A DNA stretch of 64,000 nt from Alistipes putredinis DSM 17216. Lineage in GTDB: Bacteria > Bacteroidota > Bacteroidia > Bacteroidales > Rikenellaceae. Location of the stretch: positions 62,001 through 126,000 of the forward strand of contig NZ_DS499580.1 of NCBI RefSeq assembly GCF_000154465.1, in the 5' to 3' direction. The notes under the pieces were generated by a model. It was not told the origin of the DNA, searched no databases, and worked only from the letters and a program-made list of their open reading frames with translations. A program made the position numbers and the translations under genes. Positions 45,293-54,177 of this stretch are shown here, piece by piece; position 1 is the first letter of the stretch, and every line of letters starts with the position of its first letter.

Positions 45293-45378
45293 GTTGAAAT
45301 TTGGTGTTGCAAAGGTAATACGATGTTTTGAATTTACAAATTTTTTTTCGTGAAAACTGTTGTTTTTTTCTCGGGCCG

Positions 45379-45408
45379 TTTGTTCGTCCGTCTTTTTATG
45401 TACATTTG
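45379..45408 (+). promoter_or_regulatory. Bacteroidetes-type promoter for the DUF3298 lipoprotein
   Basis: TTTG at 45379-45382, an 18-bp spacer and TACATTTG at 45401-45408 match the TTTG/TAnnTTTG consensus of the primary sigma factor of this phylum. Confidence 0.6.
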
Positions 45409-45501
45409 TAGAAGATAGGATGTACTTGGGCATAACCCGATTATATGCGGTTCTGCATGGGACATTCGTTATATCTTGTTTAGAAAAAATTTCGGATTCG
45501 T

Positions 45502-46242
45502 ATGAAACGTGTGATTCTCCTTTTTCTTGTTTTTGCCGGATTGACTTTCGGATCGTGCCGCCGGCAGACCGTGATGCCGCAATTCGATATCGTGGTGACG
45601 GATACCGTAGCGGTACGCGGCGGAATACCCTGTCGCTTCCAGTATGCCTTTACCTCGATCGCCAATGCCGACGAAGCTCCGGCATTGCAGGCGATCCAGG
45701 AATCCAATATGCTCTATTTCTTCGGACTGGAGCATTTCCAGGGCGGGGTGCAGGAGGCTGTCGATTGGTCTATCGGGCAGTTCATGGACGAGTATATCGG
45801 TACCCTGGATGAGTCGGTACCCCAGTGGGAAACCGAAATGGAGATGGCGGTCGAGTCCGAGGCCCGTGTGGTGGATACGTTGCTGGTCTATACGATTTCG
45901 AGTTCGAACTATACGGGCGGTGCGCACGGTATGTACAGCATCAATTGCCATAATTATTCCATTGCGGGCGGTTATGAGCTGGCTTTGTCCGACTTGTTCG
46001 ATGCGGCACGACAGGAGGCTTTGATCGGGTTGATCCGCAACAAGCTTTACGAACAGTTCGGTGTCACGGGGGACGAAGGTCTGGTGGCGCAGGGATTTTT
46101 TCCCGAATACATTTCCACGACCGAGAATTTCGAAGTGACCGAGGACGGCATTACGTTTTACTATAATCCTTACGACATCGGATGCTATGCCCTGGGCGGT
46201 GTCGAGGTGCATATCACGCGCGAGGAGATGCAGGGGTTGTGA
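45502..46242 (+). CDS. DUF3298/DUF4163 (RsiV-like) lipoprotein
   Basis: 246 residues. The lipoprotein signal ends LTFGSC. The body contains the DUF4163-like N-terminal half (QYAFTSIANADEAPALQAIQ) and the DUF3298 half with the motif SSSNYTGGAHGMYSINCHNYSI and ITFYYNPYDIGCYALGG near the C-terminus. Related domains occur in the lysozyme-sensing anti-sigma factor RsiV, but this protein has no transmembrane anchor, so it is a periplasmic or surface lipoprotein of unknown ligand. Single-gene transcript between a promoter and the 46302 terminator. Confidence 0.85.
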   Translation: MKRVILLFLVFAGLTFGSCRRQTVMPQFDIVVTDTVAVRGGIPCRFQYAFTSIANADEAPALQAIQESNMLYFFGLEHFQGGVQEAVDWSIGQFMDEYIGTLDESVPQWETEMEMAVESEARVVDTLLVYTISSSNYTGGAHGMYSINCHNYSIAGGYELALSDLFDAARQEALIGLIRNKLYEQFGVTGDEGLVAQGFFPEYISTTENFEVTEDGITFYYNPYDIGCYALGGVEVHITREEMQGL

Positions 46243-46301
46243 CAGGATGTGGGCGTGCGGCTCTCCGGCGGTAGTCGTCGGATGAAACCGGTATAAAAAA
46301 T

Positions 46302-46329
46302 GGAGGCGACAAGATATCTTGTCGCCTCC
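46302..46329. terminator. Bidirectional terminator, perfect 28-bp palindrome
   Basis: GGAGGCGACAAGAT pairs exactly with ATCTTGTCGCCTCC. T6 follows on the minus strand and a CATC-A run on the plus side. It separates the convergent lipoprotein and sigma-factor transcripts. Confidence 0.85.
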
Positions 46330-46353
46330 TCCCATCAAAAATTAACCCTAAAA

Positions 46354-46488
46354 TTATCCCTTTCCAAGAATGTCCGAAAGATAGCAATCGAGATAATACA
46401 GATCTGCATCGTCGCCGATCACTTCGTTCTTCATCAGTTCTTCGTCGGAGATAGACCTTGATGTATCCGTTTTGTCGTTTTCAGTCAT
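46354..46488 (-). CDS. 44-residue acidic protein downstream of the sigma factor
   Basis: Open frame from ATG 46488 to TAA 46354, just before the terminator: MTENDKTDTSRSISDEELMK, then NEVIGDDADLYYLDCYLSDI. It is 78 bp after the sigma gene with nothing else between. Codon use and clean start-to-terminator fit suggest a real gene. A role as a small sigma-factor modulator is possible but unproven. Confidence 0.6.
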   Translation of the reverse strand: MTENDKTDTSRSISDEELMKNEVIGDDADLYYLDCYLSDILGKG

Positions 46489-46565
46489 AGGAGGCCTTTT
46501 AGTATTTCTTTTTTAGTTCATTACATTAAAGAAACGGATGGCCTCCGGGCTTTATTGCATACGGA

Positions 46566-47150
46566 TTAAGATAAAATAAGTTCTTTTTCCCTAATCATGC
46601 GCCGCAGGTTGATAAGTGCATAGCGCATGCGTCCCAGCGCTGTGTTGATGCTTACGCCGGTTTGCTCGGCGATCTCCTTGAAACTCATACCGGAGTAGTA
46701 GCGCATCATCACCACCTCGCGCTGCTCCTCCGGAAGCAGTTCGATCAGGTTGCGCACGTCGCTTTCGATTTGCGAGGAGATCAATTCATCTTCGATCGTC
46801 TTTTCCGCGAAACGCAGCGATCCCAGTACGTTGTAGCCGCTTTCGCTTTCATTGACCTGCTTGTTCTGCTTGCAGGCGCGGAAGTGGTCGATCACCTGGT
46901 TGTGCGCGATACGCAGAACCCACGAAAGGAACTTGCCGTTGTCGGTGTAGCGGCCTTCGTCGATGACGCGTATGACTTTGATGAATGTTTCCTGGAAGAT
47001 GTCGTCCGCTACGTCGTTGTCCTTGACCATCATGTAAATATAGTCCCGAACCCGACGCTTGTGGCGCTCGATCAATTTGGAAATGGCACTCTGATCACCC
47101 GAACGATAATTATTAAGCAAGTGCTGGTCGCTTAATACTTGAATGTTCAT
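46566..47150 (-). CDS. rpoE: ECF-type RNA polymerase sigma factor (RpoE-like)
   Basis: 194 residues. Sigma region 2 (RDYIYMMVKDNDVADDIFQETFIKVIR...FLSWVLRIAHNQVIDHFR, about 35-95) and region 4 (LLPEEQREVVMMRYYSGMSFKEIAEQTGVSINTALGRMRYALINLR, about 138-185) are complete. This is the common Bacteroidetes housekeeping ECF type. No classic anti-sigma gene is beside it; the only downstream gene is the 44-residue protein. Confidence 0.95.
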   Translation of the reverse strand: MNIQVLSDQHLLNNYRSGDQSAISKLIERHKRRVRDYIYMMVKDNDVADDIFQETFIKVIRVIDEGRYTDNGKFLSWVLRIAHNQVIDHFRACKQNKQVNESESGYNVLGSLRFAEKTIEDELISSQIESDVRNLIELLPEEQREVVMMRYYSGMSFKEIAEQTGVSINTALGRMRYALINLRRMIREKELILS

Positions 47151-47368
47151 ACTCTTTTCTCCTGAATTAGTTATTAAGAGTAGAATGTTTCGATAGGCAA
47201 TCCTTTAAGTTGTTAAATTACTGTTTTTTGATATACCGAATACTTGTTTCGGCATCTTTTGTGTCGGAAAGGTAGAAATAATTATCCAAAAAAACAAACT
47301 TTTTAGATTTCTATTTTTCCGGCAGGGTGTCGATGAATTAACAATAACTATGCCAAAAATAAAATCTA

Positions 47369-48310
47369 TCAGATATTTTTATCTTTCTCCGAGTCCGAAG
47401 ATGAAAGTTTTTCAGTTTCGATCGGTTCTACATGAATGGAAATGAGCGTATTGGGGCCGAATCGCTCTTTGAGCTGGCGTTCGATATCGACGGTCAGTTG
47501 ATGGGAGCGGAGCACGCTCATCCGAGGATCGACGCGGATATGGGCTTCGATGGCGACGGTGGCTCCGATACGGCGTGTGCGCAGATGGTGCGGTTCGGTC
47601 ACCTCCTTCGAGTGAGTCAGGATGTTCAGTATCTCCTGCTCGGTTGCGGCGGGAAGGGCATGTTCGAGCAGTTCTCCGAGGCCGCTTCGCAGCAGGTCGA
47701 ACGCGATCTTGAAGATGAAGACCGAAACGACGAGGGCCGCCAGCGGATCGGCGATGCGCCACTTGTCGCCCAGAAAATAGGCGAGCCCGATACCTGTCAG
47801 GGTGCCGATCGACGAAAGTGCGTCGCTGCGGTGGTGCCAGGCGTTGGCTACGACGCTCGGACTGTCCGTCTGACGTCCCACACGAACGGTATAGCGATAC
47901 AGGACCTCTTTGGCGACGATCGAAATTGCGGCGGCGATCAGGGCGATCGCGCCCGGTCGTCCGATTATTTCTCCGGTCAATACCAGACGGATGTTGCGGA
48001 TGCTGTCGGCCAGGATGCCTCCGCCGACGGCGATCAGGGTCAGGCTGATGAGGATGGAGGCGAGGGTTTCGTACTTGCCGTGTCCGTAGTTGTGGCCGGC
48101 GTCTTCGGGTTTGGAGGAGATCCGGGCGAAGATCAGCACGATGACATCGGTCGCCAGATCCGATATCGAGTGCACGGCATCGGCGATCATGGCTCCGCTT
48201 CGGCCGAGGATGCCGGCCGCGAGTTTCAGGAGGGAGAGGGCGATATTGACGACCATTCCGATCCAGGTTGCCCGGTAAATTTTTCGGGTGCGTTCCGTGG
48301 GTTGATTCAT
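47369..48310 (-). CDS. Cation diffusion facilitator (zinc/iron efflux type)
   Basis: 313 residues, about six transmembrane helices. The metal-site motif AMIADAVHSISDLATD (about 39-54) and the second site WHHRSDALSS (about 157-166) carry the Asp/His ligands of the CDF family. The cytoplasmic C-terminal domain (about 215-300) has HHLRTRRIGATVAIEAHIRV. It exports divalent metals by proton antiport. Its start overlaps the stop of the flavoprotein gene upstream by 4 bp. Confidence 0.92.
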   Translation of the reverse strand: MNQPTERTRKIYRATWIGMVVNIALSLLKLAAGILGRSGAMIADAVHSISDLATDVIVLIFARISSKPEDAGHNYGHGKYETLASILISLTLIAVGGGILADSIRNIRLVLTGEIIGRPGAIALIAAAISIVAKEVLYRYTVRVGRQTDSPSVVANAWHHRSDALSSIGTLTGIGLAYFLGDKWRIADPLAALVVSVFIFKIAFDLLRSGLGELLEHALPAATEQEILNILTHSKEVTEPHHLRTRRIGATVAIEAHIRVDPRMSVLRSHQLTVDIERQLKERFGPNTLISIHVEPIETEKLSSSDSEKDKNI

Positions 48311-48834
48311 GTCCGGTTGCTGTTTGCTCCGGGTGGTGTCGTACCCGGATGTAGGTTATCCTTGCATTTTCCGCTCCACGACAGGATGTCGAGCCGGATA
48401 ATCTCTGTCCGGTGGAAAGACTTTTCGACATATTGCCTGCCGATTGTCTTGTACTCCGGGGAATATTTGCCGATCAAATGGTTCAGGGCCCTCCGACGCT
48501 CCTCCGCTGTGAGCCCCGTGCGGGCCCGGCAGTCGAGCAGGATGCTTTCGTAGAAGGTCGTAAACCGTGCGGGCAGCACCTGCGTTTTGCCGACGATGCA
48601 GAAAGTGACGCGGTCGCATTCCCGGAGGCAGTGCAACTTGCGTCCTTCCGGGGCACAGTGGATGTAGATCGCGTCGGCTTCGTCCCAGACATAGTTGAGG
48701 GGCACTCCGTAGCCGCCGCCTTCAGGACGCTGCATGCAGAGTATGCCGTATTCGCCCCGCCGCAACAGCTCCGTCGCCTCCGGTTGGTCGAGCAAGCGGT
48801 CCTGCCGACGGACTGAATCGTTTTGATAGTTCAT
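48307..48834 (-). CDS. Pyridoxamine 5'-phosphate oxidase-like flavoprotein (NimA-related)
   Basis: 175 residues from ATG 48834, which starts MNYQNDSVRRQDRLL; the frame stays open further upstream but passes through the proS terminator. YGILCMQRPEGGGYGVPLNYVWDEADAIYIHCAPEGRKLHCL and VTFCIVGKTQVLPARFTTFYESI follow the FMN-binding split-barrel pattern of the PNPOx/Nim family. Nim proteins can inactivate 5-nitroimidazoles, but most members have other redox roles, so resistance is not implied. Coupled to the CDF gene by an ATGA overlap. Confidence 0.88.
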   Translation of the reverse strand: MNYQNDSVRRQDRLLDQPEATELLRRGEYGILCMQRPEGGGYGVPLNYVWDEADAIYIHCAPEGRKLHCLRECDRVTFCIVGKTQVLPARFTTFYESILLDCRARTGLTAEERRRALNHLIGKYSPEYKTIGRQYVEKSFHRTEIIRLDILSWSGKCKDNLHPGTTPPGANSNRT

Positions 48835-48851
48835 GACCTGTTTCCTGCAAA

Positions 48852-48892
48852 AACGAAGACGGACACTTCTCTGAATGGCATCCGTCTTCGTT
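48852..48892 (-). terminator. Terminator of proS
   Basis: 12-bp stem AACGAAGACGGA/TCCGTCTTCGTT followed by T5 on the minus strand, 25 bp past the proS stop codon. Confidence 0.85.
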
Positions 48893-48916
48893 GTGATAAT
48901 TCGGTATCGACAGCGT

Positions 48917-50401
48917 TTAGTAGCTGCGGGCGAAAAGTACGCGGCGATGCGACGGTTTGCCGCTGAATACGCATTTGCCCTCCTCCTCGACCGCATCCAT
49001 CGGGATGCAGCGGATCGTGGCTTTCGTAGCGTCCTTGATCGCCACTTCGGTTTCGACCGTCCCGTCCCAGTGGGCCGAGATGAAGCCGCCCTTGTTTTCC
49101 AGCACATCGACGAATTCGTCCCACGTGTCCACTTTGGTAATCATCGAATTGCGGTAGTCGAGCGCCTTGCGGAAGATATTCTGCTGGATTTCGTCCATCA
49201 GGGCCGCCACCCGGTCGGTGAGTCCCTCCTGGGGAACGGTTTCCTTTTCGAGCGTATCGCGCCGGACCAGTTCGATCGTGCCGTTCTCCAAGTCGCGGGG
49301 GCCGAGAGCCAGACGTACGGGGACGCCCTTGAGCTCGTATTCGGCGAACTTGAAGCCCGAGCGGACGTTGTCGCGGTCGTCGATCTTCACGGAGAGTCCC
49401 TTCGACTTGAGCTCTTCGGCGATGGTGCGAAGACGTTCTACGATCTGCCGCATCTGCTCCTCTCCTTTATAAATAGGTATCAGGACGACCTGAATCGGGG
49501 CGAGTTTCGGAGGCAGCACCAGGCCGTTGTTATCCGAGTGAGCCATGATGAGCGCTCCCATCAGACGGGTCGAAACACCCCAGGAAGTGGCCCATACGTA
49601 TTCGAGTTTGCCCTCCTTGTTGATGTATTGTACGTCGAATGCCTTGGCGAAGTTTTGGCCCAGGAAGTGCGACGTGCCGCTCTGGAGGGCCTTGCCGTCC
49701 TGCATCAGCGCTTCGATCGTGAGGGTATCGACCGCACCGGCGAACCGTTCGTTCGGCGATTTGTGACCGACGATTACCGGTACGCCCATCCACTCCTCGA
49801 CGAATTTTTGGTAAACGTGGATCATCCGGGTAGCCTCCTCGATGGCCTCCTCCTTCGTGGCATGGGCCGTGTGGCCCTCCTGCCAGAGAAATTCCGCCGT
49901 GCGCAGGAACAGGCGGGTACGCATCTCCCAGCGTACGACGTTCGCCCACTGGTTGCAGAGGATCGGCAGGTCGCGGTAGGACTGGATCCAGCCCTTGTAA
50001 GTGTTCCAGATGATCGTTTCCGAGGTGGGACGGACGATCAGCTCCTCTTCGAGTTTGGCATCGGGATCGACCACGACGCCCTTGCCCTCGGGATCGTTTT
50101 TCAGGCGGTAGTGGGTGACCACGGCGCACTCCTTGGCAAAGCCTTCCACGTGGTCGGCCTCTTTCGAGAAGAACGACTTGGGGATGAAGAGCGGGAAATA
50201 GGCGTTCTGGTGCCCCGTGTCCTTAAACATCTTGTCCAGGGCCGCCTGCATTTTCTCCCAGATGGCATAGCCGTAAGGCTTGATTACCATGCAGCCGCGT
50301 ACGGCCGAATTTTCGGCTAGACCAGCCTTGACCACCAGGTCGTTGTACCATTGCGAGTAGTTGTCCTCGGCTTTGGTTACGTCTTTAAGTTCCTTTGCCA
50401 T
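48917..50401 (-). CDS. proS: Prolyl-tRNA synthetase, archaeal/eukaryotic-type (ProS type 3)
   Basis: 494 residues, the short form without the bacterial editing insertion. Class II motif 1 (GCMVIKPYGYAIWEKMQAALDKMF, 36-59), the proline/ATP loop VRPTSETIIW (about 123-132), motif 2 (RWEMRTRLFLRTAEFLWQEGHTAHA, 157-181) and motif 3 (TSWGVSTRLMGALIMAHSDNNGLVLPP, about 272-298) are present. The anticodon-binding domain and the C-terminal zinc-domain-like tail (CVFSGKPSHRRVLFARSY) follow. Single-copy essential enzyme charging tRNA-Pro. Ends at its own terminator. Confidence 0.97.
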   Translation of the reverse strand: MAKELKDVTKAEDNYSQWYNDLVVKAGLAENSAVRGCMVIKPYGYAIWEKMQAALDKMFKDTGHQNAYFPLFIPKSFFSKEADHVEGFAKECAVVTHYRLKNDPEGKGVVVDPDAKLEEELIVRPTSETIIWNTYKGWIQSYRDLPILCNQWANVVRWEMRTRLFLRTAEFLWQEGHTAHATKEEAIEEATRMIHVYQKFVEEWMGVPVIVGHKSPNERFAGAVDTLTIEALMQDGKALQSGTSHFLGQNFAKAFDVQYINKEGKLEYVWATSWGVSTRLMGALIMAHSDNNGLVLPPKLAPIQVVLIPIYKGEEQMRQIVERLRTIAEELKSKGLSVKIDDRDNVRSGFKFAEYELKGVPVRLALGPRDLENGTIELVRRDTLEKETVPQEGLTDRVAALMDEIQQNIFRKALDYRNSMITKVDTWDEFVDVLENKGGFISAHWDGTVETEVAIKDATKATIRCIPMDAVEEEGKCVFSGKPSHRRVLFARSY

Positions 50402-50698
50402 ATCTTATTTATTTTTTAACTTCCGGGAATCGTGTCACCGGCTTCGGAGCCGGCGTATGTCGGTTAGTCGGCAAAATTAACGATTTATGCAGAAATTCGC
50501 AACTGCGCTCCGATAAATCTTGAATTTGCCCGCTGCGAGGGGCCGCTTTGCCCCGTCGGTCGAAGGTGCCGATGGCTCGTTTTGCGTTTTTGAAGTCGGT
50601 GCGTTTTCTTCTCTGGCCCGAAATCCGGTCTGTCCCGGATAAAAAACGACAGGACTTCCGGTACGGGAGGTTCTGCCGTTGCGATATGTCGTGCGAAA
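50402..50698. other. Intergenic region between proS and the porin gene
   Basis: 297 bp without a gene. It should hold the proS promoter on the minus strand; I see no distinct regulatory element. Confidence 0.45.
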
Positions 50699-52339
50699 CT
50701 AAAAGCGGAAGCTGAGGCTCAGGGCCGCGAAGTGGCGCTTGAGTTTGGTATTGTAGATGCCGCTGCCGTTTATGCCGCTCGGAGATTCGAAGTAGTAGAG
50801 GTTGTAGTCCGTCTGCTCGGTCGAGGAATAGTTGTAGGCCAGGTCCAGTGCAACGCCCGGAGAGAGTAAAAATCCCAAGCCGGCCGAATAGTAGAGCATC
50901 TGCTTGGTCATGGGGGCCGCTGAAACTTGCTCTTCGTCCTGCAGCATGGACCCCATGTAGCCGAAACCGCCCCGGATCGCCAGGAACGGCAGCGGTTTGA
51001 ACTCCGCGCCTATGCGGACGATATTGGCGCCTTTGTACCAGGAGCGGAACGTGTCGTTATAGATTTCGTTATCGCCGCCCGCGGGATTGTTTTTCATCCG
51101 CATCCCGTTGTACCAGTCGCGCTCGTAATCCACGGAGATCAGACCCCGGTTGCCGAAGGCGTAGGAGATGCCGAACATCAGGCGGGCCGGCGTGGTGAAC
51201 TCCCAGTTGTAACCGCCCGTATCTTCCAGTACGGGAGAGAGGGCGTCCGTATATTGGTTGCCGTCCGGACCTGGTTTGAGACCGTCGGGGTCGTTCGGGT
51301 TATTGACATGCACCCCGGAATCGGTGTAGGCCTGATAGGTACGGTCGATCCAGTAATAGGTCGGGGTGTGGAAAGCGAAGCCGATTCGCAGATTCTGAAT
51401 GGGCCGGTAGATCATGCCGAGCTTGAAATTGACCCCTGCGCCGTCCAGGATGACTTCCTGGTTGAAGTTCGAATAGAGCAGTTGGTAGTCCAGGTTCGGA
51501 TCGGTGCCGTTGCCGGGATAGACGTAATCTTCTCCGTAATAGTAGGTTTTGCGTTGATACAGGGACTGAATGCCGAACGTGGCCCCGATATAGAACTTGT
51601 TGTTCAGGTTGAATCCTGCCGAAATGTCGTATTCGCCTATCGAGCCATTGCTTACGACGGTCGTGTAGTTGCCGATATCGACGTTGTTGCCGATCCAGGT
51701 CGGCTGCCACCTGCTGCCGATTTGATCCGTGAATCCGGCCTTGTAGCCGAGGATCGAACCCCAGAGCCGGGGGTTGAAGTTGCTCCAGTTGAAGCCGCCG
51801 GTGATCTGATCCCTGTTGATACCGCTGTATTGCAGCATGTCGGAGAAAACGTCGGCGATCGAGCTGACATTGCCCTGTGTATAATAGGAGTATTGGTAGT
51901 TGAGGTCCTGCAGGCGGTTGTAGCCGAACCCGATATTGACGCTCACGAGCGGTCCCGATCCTTCGTAAACATTGGCCGTAAAGCCGAAGTTGCCGATCGA
52001 AAACCGGTTTTTACTGTTGGAGTTGAATGCCGGAGCGTTGTTTTCCGCCCGTGCGAAACTCATCAGAGACGTGATCGAAATTTCGTTGTGCCGGTACATG
52101 CCCAGGCCCGCCGGGTTGATCGCCATGGACGTAAGATCCGCTCCGAGGGAGGTGAAGGCGCCTGCCATGGCCATCGACCGCGCCGTTCCGAGGCTGAAGG
52201 TCGTTTGCGAGAGTTCGAAGAGGTCGGACGGGGTGACGATGTCACGGTCCATCAATAAACCTCCGGAGCTTTGAGCCGACGCCGGGGCGGTTGCGAACAA
52301 GGCCGCTGAAAGCAGCGCCAAAATTCCGAGATGTTTCAT
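50699..52339 (-). CDS. OmpP1/FadL/TodX-family outer membrane protein
   Basis: 546 residues. A cleavable signal peptide (MKHLGILALLSAALFATAPASA) is followed by an N-terminal FADL-like segment (LFELSQTTFSLGTARSMAMAGAFTSLGADLTSMAINPAGLGMYRHNEI), in which the AINPAG motif is diagnostic. A long beta-barrel follows and the protein ends in the aromatic terminal strand FAALSLSFRF. It imports hydrophobic compounds such as fatty acids. Monocistronic as far as can be seen, 160 bp after the low-complexity lipoprotein. Confidence 0.9.
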   Translation of the reverse strand: MKHLGILALLSAALFATAPASAQSSGGLLMDRDIVTPSDLFELSQTTFSLGTARSMAMAGAFTSLGADLTSMAINPAGLGMYRHNEISITSLMSFARAENNAPAFNSNSKNRFSIGNFGFTANVYEGSGPLVSVNIGFGYNRLQDLNYQYSYYTQGNVSSIADVFSDMLQYSGINRDQITGGFNWSNFNPRLWGSILGYKAGFTDQIGSRWQPTWIGNNVDIGNYTTVVSNGSIGEYDISAGFNLNNKFYIGATFGIQSLYQRKTYYYGEDYVYPGNGTDPNLDYQLLYSNFNQEVILDGAGVNFKLGMIYRPIQNLRIGFAFHTPTYYWIDRTYQAYTDSGVHVNNPNDPDGLKPGPDGNQYTDALSPVLEDTGGYNWEFTTPARLMFGISYAFGNRGLISVDYERDWYNGMRMKNNPAGGDNEIYNDTFRSWYKGANIVRIGAEFKPLPFLAIRGGFGYMGSMLQDEEQVSAAPMTKQMLYYSAGLGFLLSPGVALDLAYNYSSTEQTDYNLYYFESPSGINGSGIYNTKLKRHFAALSLSFRF

Positions 52340-52499
52340 AACAAAAATCGTTGAGTTGTTTTTTCGTTTCCGGCGTTCGGGACAGCAGGGGCGGAAACGA
52401 TCGCCGCTGCCGGTCGAAACCGGTCGTTGCGTTCATATTCGTTTGCCGCCTGCGTGTGCATCCTGTGCGCCGTCCGTCGAAATTTGCCGGGGTGATCGT

Positions 52500-53597
52500 T
52501 TAACGGCCGTAAGAGTTACGTCCGCTGCTGTTTCCGCCGCGGACCCCTCCGCCTCCGCCCACGAAGCTGCCGCTCGAACCTCTGTTCGGTTGCGAGGGGG
52601 CCGGGGTGTAAGTCCCTCTGTTCGTTGTCGAACTGCTTCCCCGGTAGGAGCTGCTGCTGCCTCCGAACGAAGGATTGCGGTAGGTCGAGCTGCCTCGATT
52701 GACTGACGATGAGCCGCCTCGGAAGCTGGAGCTGGAATTGCTGTTGGTCCTGCCGCCCCGGAAGCTGCCGCTGCCGACCGTAGTGCCGTTTCTGTAGCCG
52801 TTGTTCAAACTACCCTGGCCGCGCCCTCCGAAACTGGTCGATCCGATGTTCGATCCCGCTCCCGATCCGTACCGGTAGGTAGAGCGGTGTACGACGTTGG
52901 GCCGATGGTGCGGCGGGTACGGGTGGTGGTGATGGCCGCCTCCCCAGCCGGGATAATAACCCCAGTAAGGGTAATAGCCTCCCCAGTAAGGATAACCCCA
53001 ATAGGGGTTGTAGCTGTAATAAGGCCAGCCGAAACCGGGGTATGCCCAGGGATAGGGATTGTAACCCCAACTGAAATACCAGTCGTTATAAAGACCTGCG
53101 CTCCATCCGAAGCTCACTATGCTGGGAGAACCCCATGTGCCGAACATCGAAGTAATGTATTTGGGTTCGACCCACACTTCGTCGCCCATGACGATGATGT
53201 TGTAAACGGCCGGGTCGTAGGCCGAAACGAATTGGTAGGTGCCGTTGTAACGAAGGTTGAAATAGCTCGTCGGCATCTGATAGGTCGGGGAGCTGAATCC
53301 CCGCAAACGACGGGCATAGGCGCTTTCGTACGTGTCGGCCAACACGCCCTGGTAGGAGTCGTCCGATGCGTAGTATGCGGCTTCCGCCTGCCGGGCCTCT
53401 ATTTCGGCGCGACGGGCTTCCGCTTCGGCCTTGCGAGCTTCGGCTATCGCCTGTTTTTCCTGGGCGATGCGGGTGACATCGTGTTCCGCGTACATGTCGT
53501 CGATGTTGTAGGCGCCGGATTGGTAGAGTGCCGGCGAACAGCTTGCCGCGAAGAGCGACACGAGCAGAGCACCTATTTTGAAATTTCGGTTTTTCAT
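52500..53597 (-). CDS. Low-complexity lipoprotein with Tyr/Trp/Pro-rich and Gly/Ser/Arg-rich regions
   Basis: 365 residues. The lipoprotein signal ends LFAASC. An Ala/Glu/Arg coiled coil (AIAEARKAEAEARRAEIEAR, about 50-75) is followed by a folded stretch to 150, then a striking aromatic block (YSYNPYWGYPYWGGYYPYWG, about 190-210), HHHH, and a C-terminal tail of FRGG/FGGSS/YRGSS repeats (about 240-365). No catalytic motif. The layout suggests an adhesive or matrix-like surface protein. I do not recognise a named family. Confidence 0.75.
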   Translation of the reverse strand: MKNRNFKIGALLVSLFAASCSPALYQSGAYNIDDMYAEHDVTRIAQEKQAIAEARKAEAEARRAEIEARQAEAAYYASDDSYQGVLADTYESAYARRLRGFSSPTYQMPTSYFNLRYNGTYQFVSAYDPAVYNIIVMGDEVWVEPKYITSMFGTWGSPSIVSFGWSAGLYNDWYFSWGYNPYPWAYPGFGWPYYSYNPYWGYPYWGGYYPYWGYYPGWGGGHHHHPYPPHHRPNVVHRSTYRYGSGAGSNIGSTSFGGRGQGSLNNGYRNGTTVGSGSFRGGRTNSNSSSSFRGGSSSVNRGSSTYRNPSFGGSSSSYRGSSSTTNRGTYTPAPSQPNRGSSGSFVGGGGGVRGGNSSGRNSYGR

Positions 53598-53771
53598 CGT
53601 GTTTCGGAGTTACTGTGTGGTTATATTTTCAACGAAAACCGTACCGGTTTTATTGCCGATGAGTCATTATCTCACAAAAGTAGCAATAAAATCGGGAAAT
53701 ACATTGAGCGGGTGAAAATAGAAATTCGAATCTTTTTTTGTTCCGAAAATGCTTTTTTTGCGAAAAATAGC

Positions 53772-53779
53772 TATATTTG
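53772..53779 (+). promoter_or_regulatory. -7 box of the tRNA-Ser promoter
   Basis: TATATTTG matches TAnnTTTG and lies 38 bp before the tRNA; no well-spaced TTTG -33 box is obvious. Confidence 0.5.
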
Positions 53780-53817
53780 CACTCCGAATTACCGGCCGAA
53801 GGGTTGGTGATGGACCG

Positions 53818-53904
53818 GGAGAGATGCCGGAGTGGTCGATCGGGCCGCACTCGAAATGCGGTGTACGGGCAACTGTACCGGGGGTTCGAATCCCTCCCTC
53901 TCCG
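53818..53904 (+). tRNA. tRNA-Ser (anticodon CGA)
   Basis: 87 nt: GGAGAGA acceptor, D arm GCCGGAGTGGTCGATCGG, anticodon CTCGAAA (CGA), long variable arm, T arm GGGGGTTCGAATCCCTC, discriminator G. Reads UCG. The CTnDOT-type integrase follows 273 bp downstream of its 3' end, so the tRNA end is the likely attachment site of that element. Confidence 0.94.
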
Positions 53905-54031
53905 CTGAACGTGCTGGACAGAAATGGTCAGCAAACGGACAAAAAGCTACAAATCAATGATTTGTGGCTTTTTTTATTGCCCGAAAGTCCTGCTTCCAAG
54001 ACTTCAAAAGTACGGTAAAAGACAAAGTTTC

Positions 54032-54075
54032 GTTACTAAATCGTTACCTATTCCCTGCCGGACAAAAACGGTAAC
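54032..54075. repeat. Arm-type GTTAC motifs before the conjugative-transposon integrase
   Basis: CGTTACTAAATCGTTACC (54031-54048) holds two GTTAC words 11 bp apart, and an inverted GGTAAC is at 54070-54075. A TAATTTTG -7-like box at 54151-54158 lies just before the integrase start. Confidence 0.5.
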
Positions 54076-54177
54076 GATTTGTCCATAAATGACCTGATAA
54101 TGACTTGATTAGTCCATAGTCTGCATAACTCAAAAACGAGAGGTAAAAAGTAATTTTGCAACTAAAAAAAGTGAGTT

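Noticed and set aside
48835..49107. N-terminal extension of the PNPOx-like frame
   Set aside because: It passes through the proS terminator and the antisense of proS; ATG 48834 starts the family sequence.
48875..50320. 481-codon plus-strand open frame
   Set aside because: Antisense of proS.
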